Shown here in pieces: positions 8,870-18,150 of a stretch of 64,000 nt of DNA; within the stretch, counting starts at the first letter, position 1; the number at the start of each line of letters is the position of its first letter. Position numbers and translations under genes: made by a program. Source of the stretch: Pandoraea anhela (GTDB lineage: Bacteria > Pseudomonadota > Gammaproteobacteria > Burkholderiales > Burkholderiaceae); NCBI RefSeq assembly GCF_902459655.1, contig NZ_CABPSB010000002.1:186001-250000 (forward strand), written 5' to 3'. The notes beneath the pieces are model-generated. The model ran no database searches. It worked only from the letters and a program-made list of their open reading frames with translations, and had not been told where the DNA came from.

Positions 8870-9781
8870 ATGATCAAGACGCGATTGACCGGGGTGATGC
8901 GTGGGATGCTGGGCGCAGCCATGGCGGTGACCGCCGGTGCGGCGCTGGCGCAGGGCGCATCGGAGACGCTGCAAAAGATCGAGAGCAGCGGCGTGATCGC
9001 GATCGGCCATCGCGAGTCGTCGATCCCGTTTTCCTATTACGACAACAATCACAACGTCATCGGCTACTCGCAGGACCTCTGCAACAAGATCGTCGATGCG
9101 GTGAAGACCCGTCTGAAGAAGCCCGACCTGCAAGTGCGCTTCATCCCCGTCACCTCGCAGAACCGCATCGCGCTCGTGCAGAACGGCACCGTCGACATCG
9201 AATGCGGTGTGACGACGAACCTGAAGGCTCGTCAGACACAGGTCAATTTCTCGAATACGTTCTTCATCGCGGGCACGCGTCTGCTGGTGAACAAGAACGG
9301 TGGCGTGAAGGATTTCCCTGACCTTGCGGGCAAAGCGGTGGTGACCAATGCCGGCACGACCTCGGAGCGCATCCTCAACAAGATGAACAACGAGAAAAAG
9401 ATGAACATGAACGTCATCTCGGGCAAGGATTACGGCGAGTCATTCACGATGCTGCAAGGCGGTCGCGTGCAGGCGTTCATGATGGACGACGTGTTGCTCG
9501 CCGGCGCCCGTACGATGGGCCGCAACCCCGACGACTGGGTGGTGACGGGCACGCCGCAGTCGTTCGAGGCGTACGGCTTCATGATGAAGCACGGCGACGC
9601 CGAGTTCAAAAAGCTCGTGGACGACACGCTGGCGGGCGTGATGAAAAGCGGCGAGATCAATGCGATGTACAGGAAGTGGTTCGAATCGCCGGTGCCGCCG
9701 AAGCAGATCAGCTTCAACTTCCCGATGAGCGAACCCCTCAGACAGCTTTACGCGAATCCGAACGACAAGGCGTTCGAGTAA
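8870..9781 (+). CDS. Amino-acid ABC transporter periplasmic binding protein, GltI-like
   Basis: A 303-residue periplasmic solute-binding protein of family 3. It has an N-terminal signal peptide (about 1-27, ending GAALAQ). The ligand-binding body begins GVIAIGHRESSIPFSYYDNNHNVIGYSQDLC and continues with the NRIALVQNGTVDIECG block typical of glutamate/aspartate binding proteins such as GltI. A ribosome site (TCAGGAGCAGG) precedes the ATG. No permease or ATPase gene adjoins it: cca follows on the opposite strand. It is therefore an orphan binding protein that must borrow a permease elsewhere. Glutamate/aspartate specificity is inferred from similarity only. Confidence 0.85.
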   Translation: MIKTRLTGVMRGMLGAAMAVTAGAALAQGASETLQKIESSGVIAIGHRESSIPFSYYDNNHNVIGYSQDLCNKIVDAVKTRLKKPDLQVRFIPVTSQNRIALVQNGTVDIECGVTTNLKARQTQVNFSNTFFIAGTRLLVNKNGGVKDFPDLAGKAVVTNAGTTSERILNKMNNEKKMNMNVISGKDYGESFTMLQGGRVQAFMMDDVLLAGARTMGRNPDDWVVTGTPQSFEAYGFMMKHGDAEFKKLVDDTLAGVMKSGEINAMYRKWFESPVPPKQISFNFPMSEPLRQLYANPNDKAFE

Positions 9782-9784
9782 CGT

Positions 9785-11035
9785 TCAGCGGTCTTCGCCG
9801 CCCAGTCCTGCGGCGTCGACCGCATCGATACGCGCGGCTTGCACGGCCTCGCGTATCTTCGCGGGATGGTCGGCGTACTGACGGGCGACCGCCCCCGCGT
9901 CGATACTGCGCGCCGCGGTCAGCGCCGCCAGCAGACGGTCGCGCTGCGGATACGGTGCGGTGGCGAAATCGCCGCCGCGTCCGCGCGCGTCGGCCTCACA
10001 GGCCTGCAACACTTCGACGAAACGTTCGGGCTTGCGCAACGCGTCGCATCGTTCCAGCAAACGCACCAGCGCGCCCGCCCCGAACTTCCCGCTCGCATGA
10101 ATGTTGCCGTGCTCGCGCGCGACAACCTGCGCCAGTTCGCGACAGTCGACCGGCACCCGCAGGCGCGCGCAAAGCGGACCGAGCAGCCCGACGCTGCGTC
10201 CCTCATGTCCGATGTGACGCGGCAACACATCCTCCGGCGTCGTGCCCTTGCCGAGATCGTGGGTGAGCGCAGCGAAGCGCACCGGCAGCGAATAGCCCTG
10301 CTTTGCGGCGTAATCGAGCACCATCATCACGTGCACACCGGTGTCCACTTCCGGATGGTAGTCGGCGCGCTGCGGCACGCCCCTCAACTGCGCGACCTCC
10401 GGCAAAATGCGCGCCAGCGCACCGGACGCACGCAATACGTCGAACATGCGCGAGGGCCGATGCGCCATCAAGCCGCGCGAGATTTCCTGCCAGACACGTT
10501 CGGCGACCAGCGCATCCACTTCGCCGTTGGCCGTCATCTCGCGCATCAACGCAAGCGTCTCGTCGGCGACGGAGAAGTCGGTGAAACGCGCGGCGAACCG
10601 GGCGCATCGCAGAATCCGCACCGGGTCTTCCGCGAAGGCGTCGCCCACGTGACGGAACAGTCGCGCTTCCAGATCGCGCTTGCCGCCGTACGGATCCACG
10701 AGCACGTCCGACAGACGATCGTCCGGCAGCACTTCACGCGCCATCGCGTTGATGGTGAAGTCGCGCCGGATCAGATCCTCTTCGAGAGTGACTTCCGGGG
10801 CGAAGTAGAACGAGAAACCGTGATAGCCGCGTGCCGTCTTGCGCTCGGTGCGGGCCAGCGCGTACTCGGCCTGGGTTCTGGGATGGAGGAACACCGGGAA
10901 GTCGCGACCGACCGGCCGGAAGCCCTTCGCTACCATCTCTTCGGGGGTCGCGCCGACCACCACGTAATCGCGATCCTTGACGGGCAGGCCGAGCATCTCG
11001 TCGCGAATCGCGCCGCCGACAGCGTAGATCTTCAT
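9785..11035 (-). CDS. cca: Multifunctional CCA-adding tRNA nucleotidyltransferase
   Basis: Adds and repairs the 3-prime CCA of tRNA without a template. The 416-residue protein starts MKIYAVGGAIRDEMLG, with GG and RD of the class II nucleotidyltransferase head, the metal-binding DxD in KDRDY (Asp21, Asp23), and the RRDFTINAMA motif. The C-terminal half contains the HD phosphohydrolase motif THDLGKG, as in the E. coli enzyme (412 residues), which has phosphatase and phosphodiesterase activities. The start codon overlaps the stop of the GST-like gene by 4 bases (ATGA), so the two are translationally coupled. Confidence 0.96.
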   Translation of the reverse strand: MKIYAVGGAIRDEMLGLPVKDRDYVVVGATPEEMVAKGFRPVGRDFPVFLHPRTQAEYALARTERKTARGYHGFSFYFAPEVTLEEDLIRRDFTINAMAREVLPDDRLSDVLVDPYGGKRDLEARLFRHVGDAFAEDPVRILRCARFAARFTDFSVADETLALMREMTANGEVDALVAERVWQEISRGLMAHRPSRMFDVLRASGALARILPEVAQLRGVPQRADYHPEVDTGVHVMMVLDYAAKQGYSLPVRFAALTHDLGKGTTPEDVLPRHIGHEGRSVGLLGPLCARLRVPVDCRELAQVVAREHGNIHASGKFGAGALVRLLERCDALRKPERFVEVLQACEADARGRGGDFATAPYPQRDRLLAALTAARSIDAGAVARQYADHPAKIREAVQAARIDAVDAAGLGGEDR

Positions 11036-11676
11036 GGGCACACGTCGTAAAAGGCGATGCACTGCGTCTCGGCACGTCCGCCGGCGACCCACGCCTGCAC
11101 TGCTGCGACATTGCGAATCCCGTCGGCGTAGGCTTGTGCACGCGCCGACAACGTCGGTTCGAACGTCGCGAAACGCATGACGACAGGCGCATAGAAGGCG
11201 TCGGCGATCGAAAAGTCGCCGAACAGGAACGGCCCGTCGTAGCGCGCGAGGCAATCCTCCCAGATGGCCTCGATCCGTCGAATGTCCGCGAGCACTTCCG
11301 GGGTAGCGCTCGCCCCCGGCCAATGCGCCGAGACATTCATCCACATGTTCGTGCGCAGCGCCGTGAAACCGCTGTGCATCTCGGCACAGATGCTGCGCGC
11401 ATGCGCACGTGCATCGAGCGCCTTCGGCCAGAGCGGCAGATGCGGATATGCATCTGCCAGATATTCGCAGATGGCAAGCGAGTCCCAGACGGTGATGCCG
11501 TTGTCGATCAGGCAAGGGACCTTGCCCGTGGGCGAATATCGCAGGATCTGCTCACGCGAATCGGGCTGCGCGAGCCACACGTTCTTCTCATCGAACGCGA
11601 TACCGAAATGCTTGAGCAGAACCCAGGGGCGCATCGACCAAGAGGAGTACTTTTTGTTGGCGACGATGAGTTGCAT
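11032..11676 (-). CDS. Glutathione S-transferase family protein
   Basis: A 214-residue soluble protein with a thioredoxin-like N-terminal domain (MQLIVANKKYSSWSMRPWVLL; the SxWS region is where catalytic Ser/Cys lies in zeta-like GSTs). The conserved TGKVPCLID and DSLAICEYLA glutathione-contact motifs fall at about residues 50-72, followed by an all-helical C-terminal domain (YDGPFLFGDFSIADAFYAPV). The open frame continues far upstream, but the ATG at 11676 is the family start and is preceded by AAAGGAAAG on the coding strand. It overlaps cca by 4 bases. The substrate is unknown; maleylacetoacetate isomerase-like or general detoxification roles are both possible. Confidence 0.88.
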   Translation of the reverse strand: MQLIVANKKYSSWSMRPWVLLKHFGIAFDEKNVWLAQPDSREQILRYSPTGKVPCLIDNGITVWDSLAICEYLADAYPHLPLWPKALDARAHARSICAEMHSGFTALRTNMWMNVSAHWPGASATPEVLADIRRIEAIWEDCLARYDGPFLFGDFSIADAFYAPVVMRFATFEPTLSARAQAYADGIRNVAAVQAWVAGGRAETQCIAFYDVCP

Positions 11677-11831
11677 GAGGACTTTCCTTTCGCACGCGGC
11701 GACGTGACGCCGCGTGTTGTCATTGGGATGCAGGCGGTAACGAGGACACGACGCGACACGACACGATGGGATCGCGGCATGGCGCCACGGCGGCGCAAGT
11801 GCCTGCGTCCGTTGCCGGCGCGCCCCGACCG

Positions 11832-12782
11832 TCAGCGACCGGCGAAACGCCGATAATCCGCCATCCGCTTTTCCCAGTTCCCGCCGTTGAGGTAGTCGAC
11901 GGCGATCTCCAGCCCGTTCGGCGTCAGACCGAGTTCCGGCGCGAGCGGGCCGGTCATGACGTTGTCGACCGTCATCGAATCGAGATTGTCGCGCGTGATG
12001 ATCGGCTCGCCCGGCAGCGTCTCGAAGAGCCTCGCCTGAAGCCGCGCGGTGCTGTCCGGCAGCGGCAGAATCGGGCGCTCGCAACCGCACGCCGCGCCGG
12101 CAAAGCGCACCAGCGCTTCGAGCGTGTACACCTCCGGTCCGCCCAGCTCATACGTTTTGCCGAGGGTGGCGTCGCGCTCGAGCGCGGTGGCGAAGGCTTG
12201 AGCGACGTCCACGACATACACCGGCTGGAAACGCGCGTTCGCGCTCGCCAGCGGCACGACAGGCAGCCGCCGTTGCAGCTTCGCAAACGTATTGAGGAAG
12301 TTGTCGCCGGGGCCGAACACGACCGACGGACGGAAGATCGTCACGGCGATACCCGTCTCGCGAATGGCCACTTCGCCATCGCCCTTCGAGCGCTGATACA
12401 TGCTCGGGCCGTTCGAATCGGCACCCAGCGCGCTCATATGGATGAGCCGGGAGACGCCACGATCCGAACACGCCTGCGCGATCTTTCGTGGCAATTCCAC
12501 GTGAACACGTGCAAACGCGCGACCGTAGGGCGTGCCACGATCGCTATGCAGAATGCCGGCGAGATTGATCACAGCGTCGCTTCCGGCGATCACGCGCTCC
12601 AGCGCACGCGGGTCGTGCACATCGCACTCGACCAGTTCCACACCGGGCATCACGCCGAGCGCCTTGGCGGCTTCGACGCGCCGCGTGGGCAGACGTACGG
12701 CGTGTCCCATCGTCACGAGTCTCGCCACCAGATGGCTACCGATGAAGCCTGTGCCACCGACGACACAAACGTTATAGCGCAT
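11832..12782 (-). CDS. NDUFA9-like NAD(P)-binding (extended SDR, NmrA-type) protein
   Basis: A 316-residue Rossmann-fold protein beginning MRYNVCVVGGTGFIGSHLV, with the GGTGFIGS dinucleotide loop at residues 9-16. It belongs to the atypical extended SDR group related to complex I accessory subunit NDUFA9. The canonical SDR Tyr is replaced in the local context YQRSKGDGEVAIRETG, although a YxxxK-like YQRSK remains. Bacterial members are usually of unknown function, possibly acting on ubiquinone or nucleoside-sugar substrates. It lies 51 bases after the lytic transglycosylase and about 155 bases before the GST-like gene, all on the minus strand. Confidence 0.85.
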   Translation of the reverse strand: MRYNVCVVGGTGFIGSHLVARLVTMGHAVRLPTRRVEAAKALGVMPGVELVECDVHDPRALERVIAGSDAVINLAGILHSDRGTPYGRAFARVHVELPRKIAQACSDRGVSRLIHMSALGADSNGPSMYQRSKGDGEVAIRETGIAVTIFRPSVVFGPGDNFLNTFAKLQRRLPVVPLASANARFQPVYVVDVAQAFATALERDATLGKTYELGGPEVYTLEALVRFAGAACGCERPILPLPDSTARLQARLFETLPGEPIITRDNLDSMTVDNVMTGPLAPELGLTPNGLEIAVDYLNGGNWEKRMADYRRFAGR

Positions 12783-12833
12783 GCGTCACCTCCGCGTGAT
12801 GACCACGGGTACGCGGCCCCGACCGCTGCCCTG

Positions 12834-14840
12834 TCACTGGGGCAGGATTACGCCGAGCCGCTCCTTGAGCGATTGCGGGCGGCCCGTAATGATGGCCGAG
12901 TAATACGTGGTATTCGACAGCACGTTCTCGACATACTGGCGCGTTTCGTTGAACGGGATCGTCTCCGCGAAGATCGCGCCCTCGACCGGACGATCGAGCG
13001 TGGAGCGCCACGTGCGCGGGCGTCCCGGACCGGCGTTGTATCCGGCCGACGCCAGCACGGCCGACCCGTCGAACTGATTGTAGATGCCCGACAGGTAACT
13101 CGTACCCAGCCGGATGTTGGTGTCGATGTCGTGCATCATGCCCGGGCTGTAATCCATGCCGATCTGTCGGGCGACCATCTTCGCGGTCGCCGGCATGACC
13201 TGCATCAGACCGCCGGCACCGGCCGACGAACGTGCATTGATGATGAAACGCGATTCCTGGCGAATCAGGCCGTAGGCCCACGCCTCGTCGAGATCGACAC
13301 TCTTGGAAAAGCGGTCCACCTTGTCGCGGAACGGCATCAGATAACGCAGCGTGAAGTCGTGCTCGACCTTCGTGCGATCTGCCGTGTTCACGGCCCGATC
13401 GAACAGCTCGATGCCGTTCGCATACTGCGCGGCGGCGATCAGCTGACGGTCCGTCATGCTGCGCAATTCCCAATTCCACTCGCGGTTGCCTTCGAAACGC
13501 AGGCCCAGATCGTAGAACTTGGCGGCGCGCAGGAAACCGGGATTCGAACGATTCGCATCGATCTCGGCCTGCGTGACGACGGTGCGCGGCGGCAGCGTGG
13601 TCTTGTTGCCCAATTCCTCGTTCGCCAACTGGCCGTAGAAGTTCGGCTGCGACGCGATTTTCTGGAACTGCGCACGCGCGGCGTCACCTTGTCCGGCCTC
13701 GCGCAGCGCCCGACCATACCAGTAAGTCCAGACGCCGTCGTCGCGCAACGCCGCCGGCATGGCTTCGATGCCGGTACGAACGAGATTCCAGTCACCGGCG
13801 CGCAGGGCAGCGCGGATCTTCCATTCCTGCGCCGTATTCGAGAGCTTGGCGTTGCCCGCCTGCCGATACCAGTTGATCGCCATGGGGTTCTGCGACAGCG
13901 CACCACGCATGCCGATCGCCCCCCAGCCGATGGCGCGCTCCTCTTGCGACAGGCCGCCCGCGATACTGCCAAAGCTGCTGGCGGCGAGCATGGCGTCCGA
14001 GCGGGCCATGCGAACCGTGGCGAGCAGCGCCAGTTGACGCGAGGCTTCGGAGCCGTCCACGCCGCGCGCCAGAATCTGCGCCGGACGCGAGGCCGCCATG
14101 TCGAGCAGGCTGTCGTCAGGACGCGCCGCCCCCAGCGCGTCGGCGATCTGCTTGCCCAGCGAGGTGTAGTTCTCCTCGTAAGCCAGACGAATCTGGTGCC
14201 AGACTTCCTTGCGCGGCAACTGGCCGCTCGCGGCTAGCGTATTGATCATGTCGACGCAACCCTCGCCGTAGTACTTGGGCGTGGTCAGCAGATCGGTCGC
14301 GGCCTGCGTGACGTTCTCGCCACGCGACGCCCGCGACATCAGCGAATAGCACTTGACCTGGGTATCGTCGTCGAGCACGAATTTCGGATACTGCGCGTCG
14401 AACGTCTGCCAGTCGTGGCGTTTGCCCAGCGCCAGCAGCCAGTCGTTGCGCATGCGGTCGGCAATCGCCTGACCGTCATACGTGCGCAAAAAGGCGCGGA
14501 TATCGTCGTCAGGAGTATCGATGAGCGCCTTGCCCGACCGGTCGAACATGCGCGACTTGATCTGGAAGTACTGGACATACGACGGCACGTCGTAGTCGGT
14601 GAGCATGGCGGCGAGGGCGGTGGCGCGCGGCGCGTCGTTGCTGCGGGCGGCCTCGCGCAACTGCACGAAGATGTCGTCCGGCGAGCGTTGCGACAGCGCA
14701 TCCGCAGACGTCGCCGAGCGGCTTGCCGCCGACTGCGCCTTGGGACGGCCGGTCGCCTCGGTCGTGCTGCACGCCACGAGTGTGACGGCGGTCAGGGCAA
14801 GCGCGGCGGCGCGATATACTCGGGTCAAACGTTCGGACAT
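12834..14840 (-). CDS. Soluble-type lytic murein transglycosylase, probable lipoprotein
   Basis: A 668-residue Slt70-like protein that cleaves peptidoglycan glycan strands with formation of 1,6-anhydro-muropeptides. A long alpha-superhelical region precedes a C-terminal GH23 SLT domain. The SLT domain has the catalytic Glu in IRQESRF, the GLMQVMPATA motif, and SAGYNAGPG near the end. The N-terminus carries a lipobox (LTAVTLVACS), so this homologue is probably anchored to a membrane, unlike the soluble E. coli Slt70. The ATG at 14840 was chosen because it places this lipobox about 25 residues in; the longer frame would bury it. It is divergent from the 5-FTHF cyclo-ligase gene with only 22 bases between start codons. 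Confidence 0.92.
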   Translation of the reverse strand: MSERLTRVYRAAALALTAVTLVACSTTEATGRPKAQSAASRSATSADALSQRSPDDIFVQLREAARSNDAPRATALAAMLTDYDVPSYVQYFQIKSRMFDRSGKALIDTPDDDIRAFLRTYDGQAIADRMRNDWLLALGKRHDWQTFDAQYPKFVLDDDTQVKCYSLMSRASRGENVTQAATDLLTTPKYYGEGCVDMINTLAASGQLPRKEVWHQIRLAYEENYTSLGKQIADALGAARPDDSLLDMAASRPAQILARGVDGSEASRQLALLATVRMARSDAMLAASSFGSIAGGLSQEERAIGWGAIGMRGALSQNPMAINWYRQAGNAKLSNTAQEWKIRAALRAGDWNLVRTGIEAMPAALRDDGVWTYWYGRALREAGQGDAARAQFQKIASQPNFYGQLANEELGNKTTLPPRTVVTQAEIDANRSNPGFLRAAKFYDLGLRFEGNREWNWELRSMTDRQLIAAAQYANGIELFDRAVNTADRTKVEHDFTLRYLMPFRDKVDRFSKSVDLDEAWAYGLIRQESRFIINARSSAGAGGLMQVMPATAKMVARQIGMDYSPGMMHDIDTNIRLGTSYLSGIYNQFDGSAVLASAGYNAGPGRPRTWRSTLDRPVEGAIFAETIPFNETRQYVENVLSNTTYYSAIITGRPQSLKERLGVILPQ

Positions 14841-14862
14841 CTTCGGGAGCGTCGGGTAAAAA

Positions 14863-15537
14863 GTGAATTCAAGCATAGCACGGGACCTTGCCCAATCGGC
14901 GGCGCGCACGTCGGGAAATGGGGCGGACGCAACGGCCGGGAAAGCCCAATTGCGCAAGGCGTTGCTCGACGCCCGCAGCACCCTCGACGAGCGCACGGCG
15001 CGCGACGGCGCGCTTGCCGTGAGACTGACCGGCGAACTCGCTCGCCGGGCCCCGCGCTGCATCGGCTTTTACTGGCCGATCCAGAGCGAGTTCGATGCCC
15101 GCGCCGTCATCTGCACCTGGCTGGCCGGCGCACCCGCCGGCACGCTGCGGCTGGCGGCACTGCCCGTCGTCACGGCCCCCGCCACCCCGCTCGTCTTCCA
15201 TCGCTGGACCCCCGATACGCCCATGACGCAAGGCCGCTACGACATTCCGGTGCCGCAGGACACCGAGGTGCTCGTGCCCGACCTGCTGCTGGTGCCGTGC
15301 GTGGGCTTTACCCGCAGCGGCCTGCGGCTCGGTTACGGCGGCGGCTTTTACGACCGGACCCTGCATTCGATGACGCCTGCGCCGCAAACGCTCGGCATCG
15401 CCTACGACGCCCTCGAAATCGAACAGCTCGACGCCGAGGCCCACGATCTGCCGCTCGACGCGATCGTCACGGAATCCGCCGTCTATCCTGGCGTCTCCTG
15501 CCCTGCCTCGGCCAACGCGACCGGCAACCCACGCTAA
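14863..15537 (+). CDS. 5-formyltetrahydrofolate cyclo-ligase
   Basis: Converts 5-formyl-THF to 5,10-methenyl-THF using ATP, returning this stored folate to the one-carbon pool. The 224-residue protein has the basic N-terminal helix KAQLRKALLDAR that contributes to ATP binding and the signature RLGYGGGFYDR near residues 158-168. The start codon is GTG at 14863; a long polar N-terminal tail of about 25 residues precedes the domain, so the true start could be slightly downstream. pxpB begins 3 bases after the stop, so transcription is likely shared with the 5-oxoprolinase genes. Confidence 0.92.
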   Translation: MNSSIARDLAQSAARTSGNGADATAGKAQLRKALLDARSTLDERTARDGALAVRLTGELARRAPRCIGFYWPIQSEFDARAVICTWLAGAPAGTLRLAALPVVTAPATPLVFHRWTPDTPMTQGRYDIPVPQDTEVLVPDLLLVPCVGFTRSGLRLGYGGGFYDRTLHSMTPAPQTLGIAYDALEIEQLDAEAHDLPLDAIVTESAVYPGVSCPASANATGNPR

Positions 15538-15540
15538 TCC

Positions 15541-16194
15541 ATGACAACGCTCAAGATCCTGCCGCTCGGCGACAGCGCGCTCGTGTGCGAAGCGGGGACC
15601 ACGCCCACGCTCGCCACGCAGCGACGCGTCTGGCACGTGGCCGCCCTCGCCCGCGACTGGCCCGACGTGCGCGAAGTCGTGCCCGGCATGAATAACCTCA
15701 CGCTGCTCTTCGACCCGCTCGCCACCGACATCGACGTGCTGAGCGAGCGCCTGCGCGACGCCTGGCAGACACCGCCCGCCGGTGCGGAAGTGGGACGCGA
15801 TATCGAGATTCCGGTCCACTACGGCGGCAAGCACGGCCCCGATCTCGCGGAGGTCGCCAGGCACGCGCGACTGCAACCGAAGACCGTCGTGCAACGCCAT
15901 ACGGCGCCGGAGTACATCGTCTATTTCGTCGGCTTCCAGCCGGGCTTCGCCTATCTCGGCGGGCTGGACGACTCCATCGCCGCGCCGCGCCGCGCGGAGC
16001 CGCGACTGTCCGTGCCCGCCGGCTCGGTGGGCATCGGCGGCAACCAGACCGGCATTTACCCGCTCAATTCGCCCGGCGGCTGGCAGATCATCGGCCACGC
16101 CACCCGCGCCTTGTTCGACCCCGCCGCGACCCCGCCCGCCCTGTTGGCGCCGGGCGACCGCGTGCGTTTCACCATCGCGAGCCTCGACCTGTGA
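15541..16194 (+). CDS. pxpB: 5-oxoprolinase subunit B
   Basis: One of three subunits of the prokaryotic ATP-dependent 5-oxoprolinase PxpABC, which hydrolyses pyroglutamate to glutamate. The 217-residue length and the motifs VPGMNNLTLLFD, HYGGKHGPDLAEVA and FQPGFAYLGGLD (about residues 129-140) are typical of PxpB, formerly KipI. The late PAGSVGIGGNQTGIYP block is also conserved. The stop codon overlaps the GTG start of pxpC by GTGA. All three subunit genes are adjacent here in the order B-C-A. Confidence 0.95.
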   Translation: MTTLKILPLGDSALVCEAGTTPTLATQRRVWHVAALARDWPDVREVVPGMNNLTLLFDPLATDIDVLSERLRDAWQTPPAGAEVGRDIEIPVHYGGKHGPDLAEVARHARLQPKTVVQRHTAPEYIVYFVGFQPGFAYLGGLDDSIAAPRRAEPRLSVPAGSVGIGGNQTGIYPLNSPGGWQIIGHATRALFDPAATPPALLAPGDRVRFTIASLDL

Positions 16195-17231
16195 TCGATA
16201 TCCTGCGTGCCGGCCTGCTCACTACCGTTCAGGATCTGGGCCGAACCCGTCAGCGTGAGTTCGGCGTCGCCGGCGGCGGCGCCCTCGATCCGCTCGCCTG
16301 TGCTGTCGCCAATCGTCTCGTCGGCAACGAACTGAACACCGCCACCCTCGAAATCACGATGGGGACGTGCGCGTTACGCTTCACGTCCGCCACACTCGTC
16401 GCACTCACGGGCGCCGACTGCCACGCCGAACTCGACGGCAAACCCGTGTGGTCGTGGTGGCGCTTCCCCGTCACACGCGGCCAGACCTTGACGCTGCACC
16501 CCTCGCGCTTCGGCATGCGGACGTATCTCGCGGTGGCCGGCGGCATCGACGTGCCCGAAACCCTCGGCTCGCGCAGCACCGACCTTACGGCAGGCTTCGG
16601 CGGCTTCGAGGGACGCGCCCTGCGCGACGGCGACCGCATCGCCATCGGCCACCCGAGCGCCGCCGCGCGCGACGCCCAGCCGTTGGGCGTGCGCCCGCCC
16701 CTGTGGCTGTCGGATCCCCTGGCACATCGCGTGCGCGTCCTGCCTGGGCCGGAGTACGACGACTTCACTGCGGTCGCCCACAAAAGCTTCTGGGAAAATC
16801 CGTGGCAGGTCACACCCAACAGCAACCGCATGGGCTATCGCCTCTCGGGACCGGAACCGCTCGCGCGCAAGAAGAACCGCATGAACGATCTGCTCTCCCA
16901 CGGCGTGCTGCCCGGCGTGATTCAGGTGCCGCCGTCGGGACAGCCGATCATTTTGCTGGCCGACGCCCAGACCACCGGCGGTTATCCGAAGATCGGCGCC
17001 GTGATCAGCGCGGACCTGTGGCGGCTCGGTCAGGCGCGGCTCGGCAGCACGCTGTATTTTTCGGAATGCACCGCCGCCGAAGCGCGCGAAGCCATTCGCG
17101 AACAACTGCGTTATCTTGATCAGATCGAGCGTGCGCTCGCGTGGCACGATCGCGGCATTTTGCACAAGCCACGGTTGGCGGCCATCTCGCGCGTTCCGCG
17201 CGTTCCGAGCCCGCCGCATCAGCGCACCTGA
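16191..17231 (+). CDS. pxpC: 5-oxoprolinase subunit C
   Basis: The biotin-dependent-carboxylase-like (KipA/PxpC) subunit, 346 residues. The start [18 protein letters not shown] and internal motifs AVAGGIDVP and RMGYRLSGP are hallmarks of the family. Translation begins at a GTG that overlaps the pxpB stop by 4 bases, indicating tight coupling of the two subunits, which act together with PxpA in pyroglutamate hydrolysis. The C-terminal 20 or so residues are Pro/Arg-rich and not conserved. pxpA starts 62 bases downstream. Confidence 0.95.
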   Translation: MIDILRAGLLTTVQDLGRTRQREFGVAGGGALDPLACAVANRLVGNELNTATLEITMGTCALRFTSATLVALTGADCHAELDGKPVWSWWRFPVTRGQTLTLHPSRFGMRTYLAVAGGIDVPETLGSRSTDLTAGFGGFEGRALRDGDRIAIGHPSAAARDAQPLGVRPPLWLSDPLAHRVRVLPGPEYDDFTAVAHKSFWENPWQVTPNSNRMGYRLSGPEPLARKKNRMNDLLSHGVLPGVIQVPPSGQPIILLADAQTTGGYPKIGAVISADLWRLGQARLGSTLYFSECTAAEAREAIREQLRYLDQIERALAWHDRGILHKPRLAAISRVPRVPSPPHQRT

Positions 17232-17293
17232 TTCGCAACACCGAAGGGAGCCACGGCGAACGTGCGGGCGCGGCGCTCCCCGCAGGAGAATTT

Positions 17294-18037
17294 ATGACGA
17301 AGATCGATCTGAACGTGGACCTCGGCGAAGGTTGCGATTACGACGAAGCGCTGCTCGCGCTCGTCAGCTCGGCCAATGTGGCGTGCGGCTGGCATGCGGG
17401 CGACGCCGGCACGATGCAGCAAGTGGTGCGATGGGCGCTGGAGAACGACGTGGCCATCGGCGCGCATCCGAGCTTTCCCGACCGGGGGAATTTCGGACGT
17501 ACCGAGATGCAACTCCCGCTCGACGAGATTCGCGCCGGCATGCTGTATCAGATCGGTGCGCTCGCCGCGTTGGTGCGCGCACAGGGCGGATGGCTCACGC
17601 ACGTCAAGCCGCACGGTGCGCTCTACAATCAGGCCGCACGCGATCCCGCACTGGCGCAAACGCTGGTCGAAGCGATTCGTGCGTTCGACACCGATCTCGC
17701 CGTCTTCGGGCTGGCGGGCGGCGAACTGGTCAAGGCGGCGCGCGCCGCCGGCATGACCGCCGTCGAGGAAGTGTTCGCCGACCGTGGCTACAACCCGGAC
17801 GGCTCGCTGGTCAAACGCGGCACGCCGGGCGCGCTGATCGAGCGGGAGGAAGATGCGCTGGCACAGACGTTGATGATGGTGCGAGAGCAGCGCGTGCGCG
17901 CCATCGACGGCACGTTCGTGCCGATTCAGGCGCAAACCGTCTGCCTGCATGGCGATGGCGAACACGCGCTCGAATTCGCCCGGCGCATCCGCAGTTTCCT
18001 GAGCCACGAAGGCGTCGAGATCGCGCCGGTGCGCTGA
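17294..18037 (+). CDS. pxpA: 5-oxoprolinase subunit A (LamB/YcsF family)
   Basis: A 247-residue YcsF-like subunit, presumably the one carrying out the final hydrolytic chemistry. Motifs: [19 protein letters not shown] at the start, [13 protein letters not shown] (about 30-42) with its conserved His, [14 protein letters not shown], and [11 protein letters not shown] chose the ATG at 17294 because an AGGAG ribosome site (17284-17288) precedes it and the family starts there; the frame is open much further upstream. A strong terminator follows 25 bases after the stop and closes the fcl-pxpB-pxpC-pxpA unit. Confidence 0.95.
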   Translation: MTKIDLNVDLGEGCDYDEALLALVSSANVACGWHAGDAGTMQQVVRWALENDVAIGAHPSFPDRGNFGRTEMQLPLDEIRAGMLYQIGALAALVRAQGGWLTHVKPHGALYNQAARDPALAQTLVEAIRAFDTDLAVFGLAGGELVKAARAAGMTAVEEVFADRGYNPDGSLVKRGTPGALIEREEDALAQTLMMVREQRVRAIDGTFVPIQAQTVCLHGDGEHALEFARRIRSFLSHEGVEIAPVR

Positions 18038-18059
18038 CGCATCCCGGCGCGTCCCAAAC

Positions 18060-18096
18060 GAAAACGCCGTCCGGGGGCATTCCCCGGACGGCGTTT
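18060..18096. terminator. Terminator after pxpA
   Basis: A 15-bp GC-rich stem (about 18062-18076 with 18082-18096) flanked by A-run and TTT ends, with a short loop of about 5 bases. It lies between convergent pxpA and mmsA and can serve both strands. Confidence 0.8.
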
Positions 18097-18150
18097 CGAC
18101 TTTCGATTCGCCCGCTGCCGATCCCCCCTGCGGCAACGTGGCGACGCTTA

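Noticed and set aside
11766-14237. 823-codon open frame on the plus strand
   Set aside because: It covers the NDUFA9-like and lytic transglycosylase genes in antisense; the composition is Arg/His-rich and there is no family signature.
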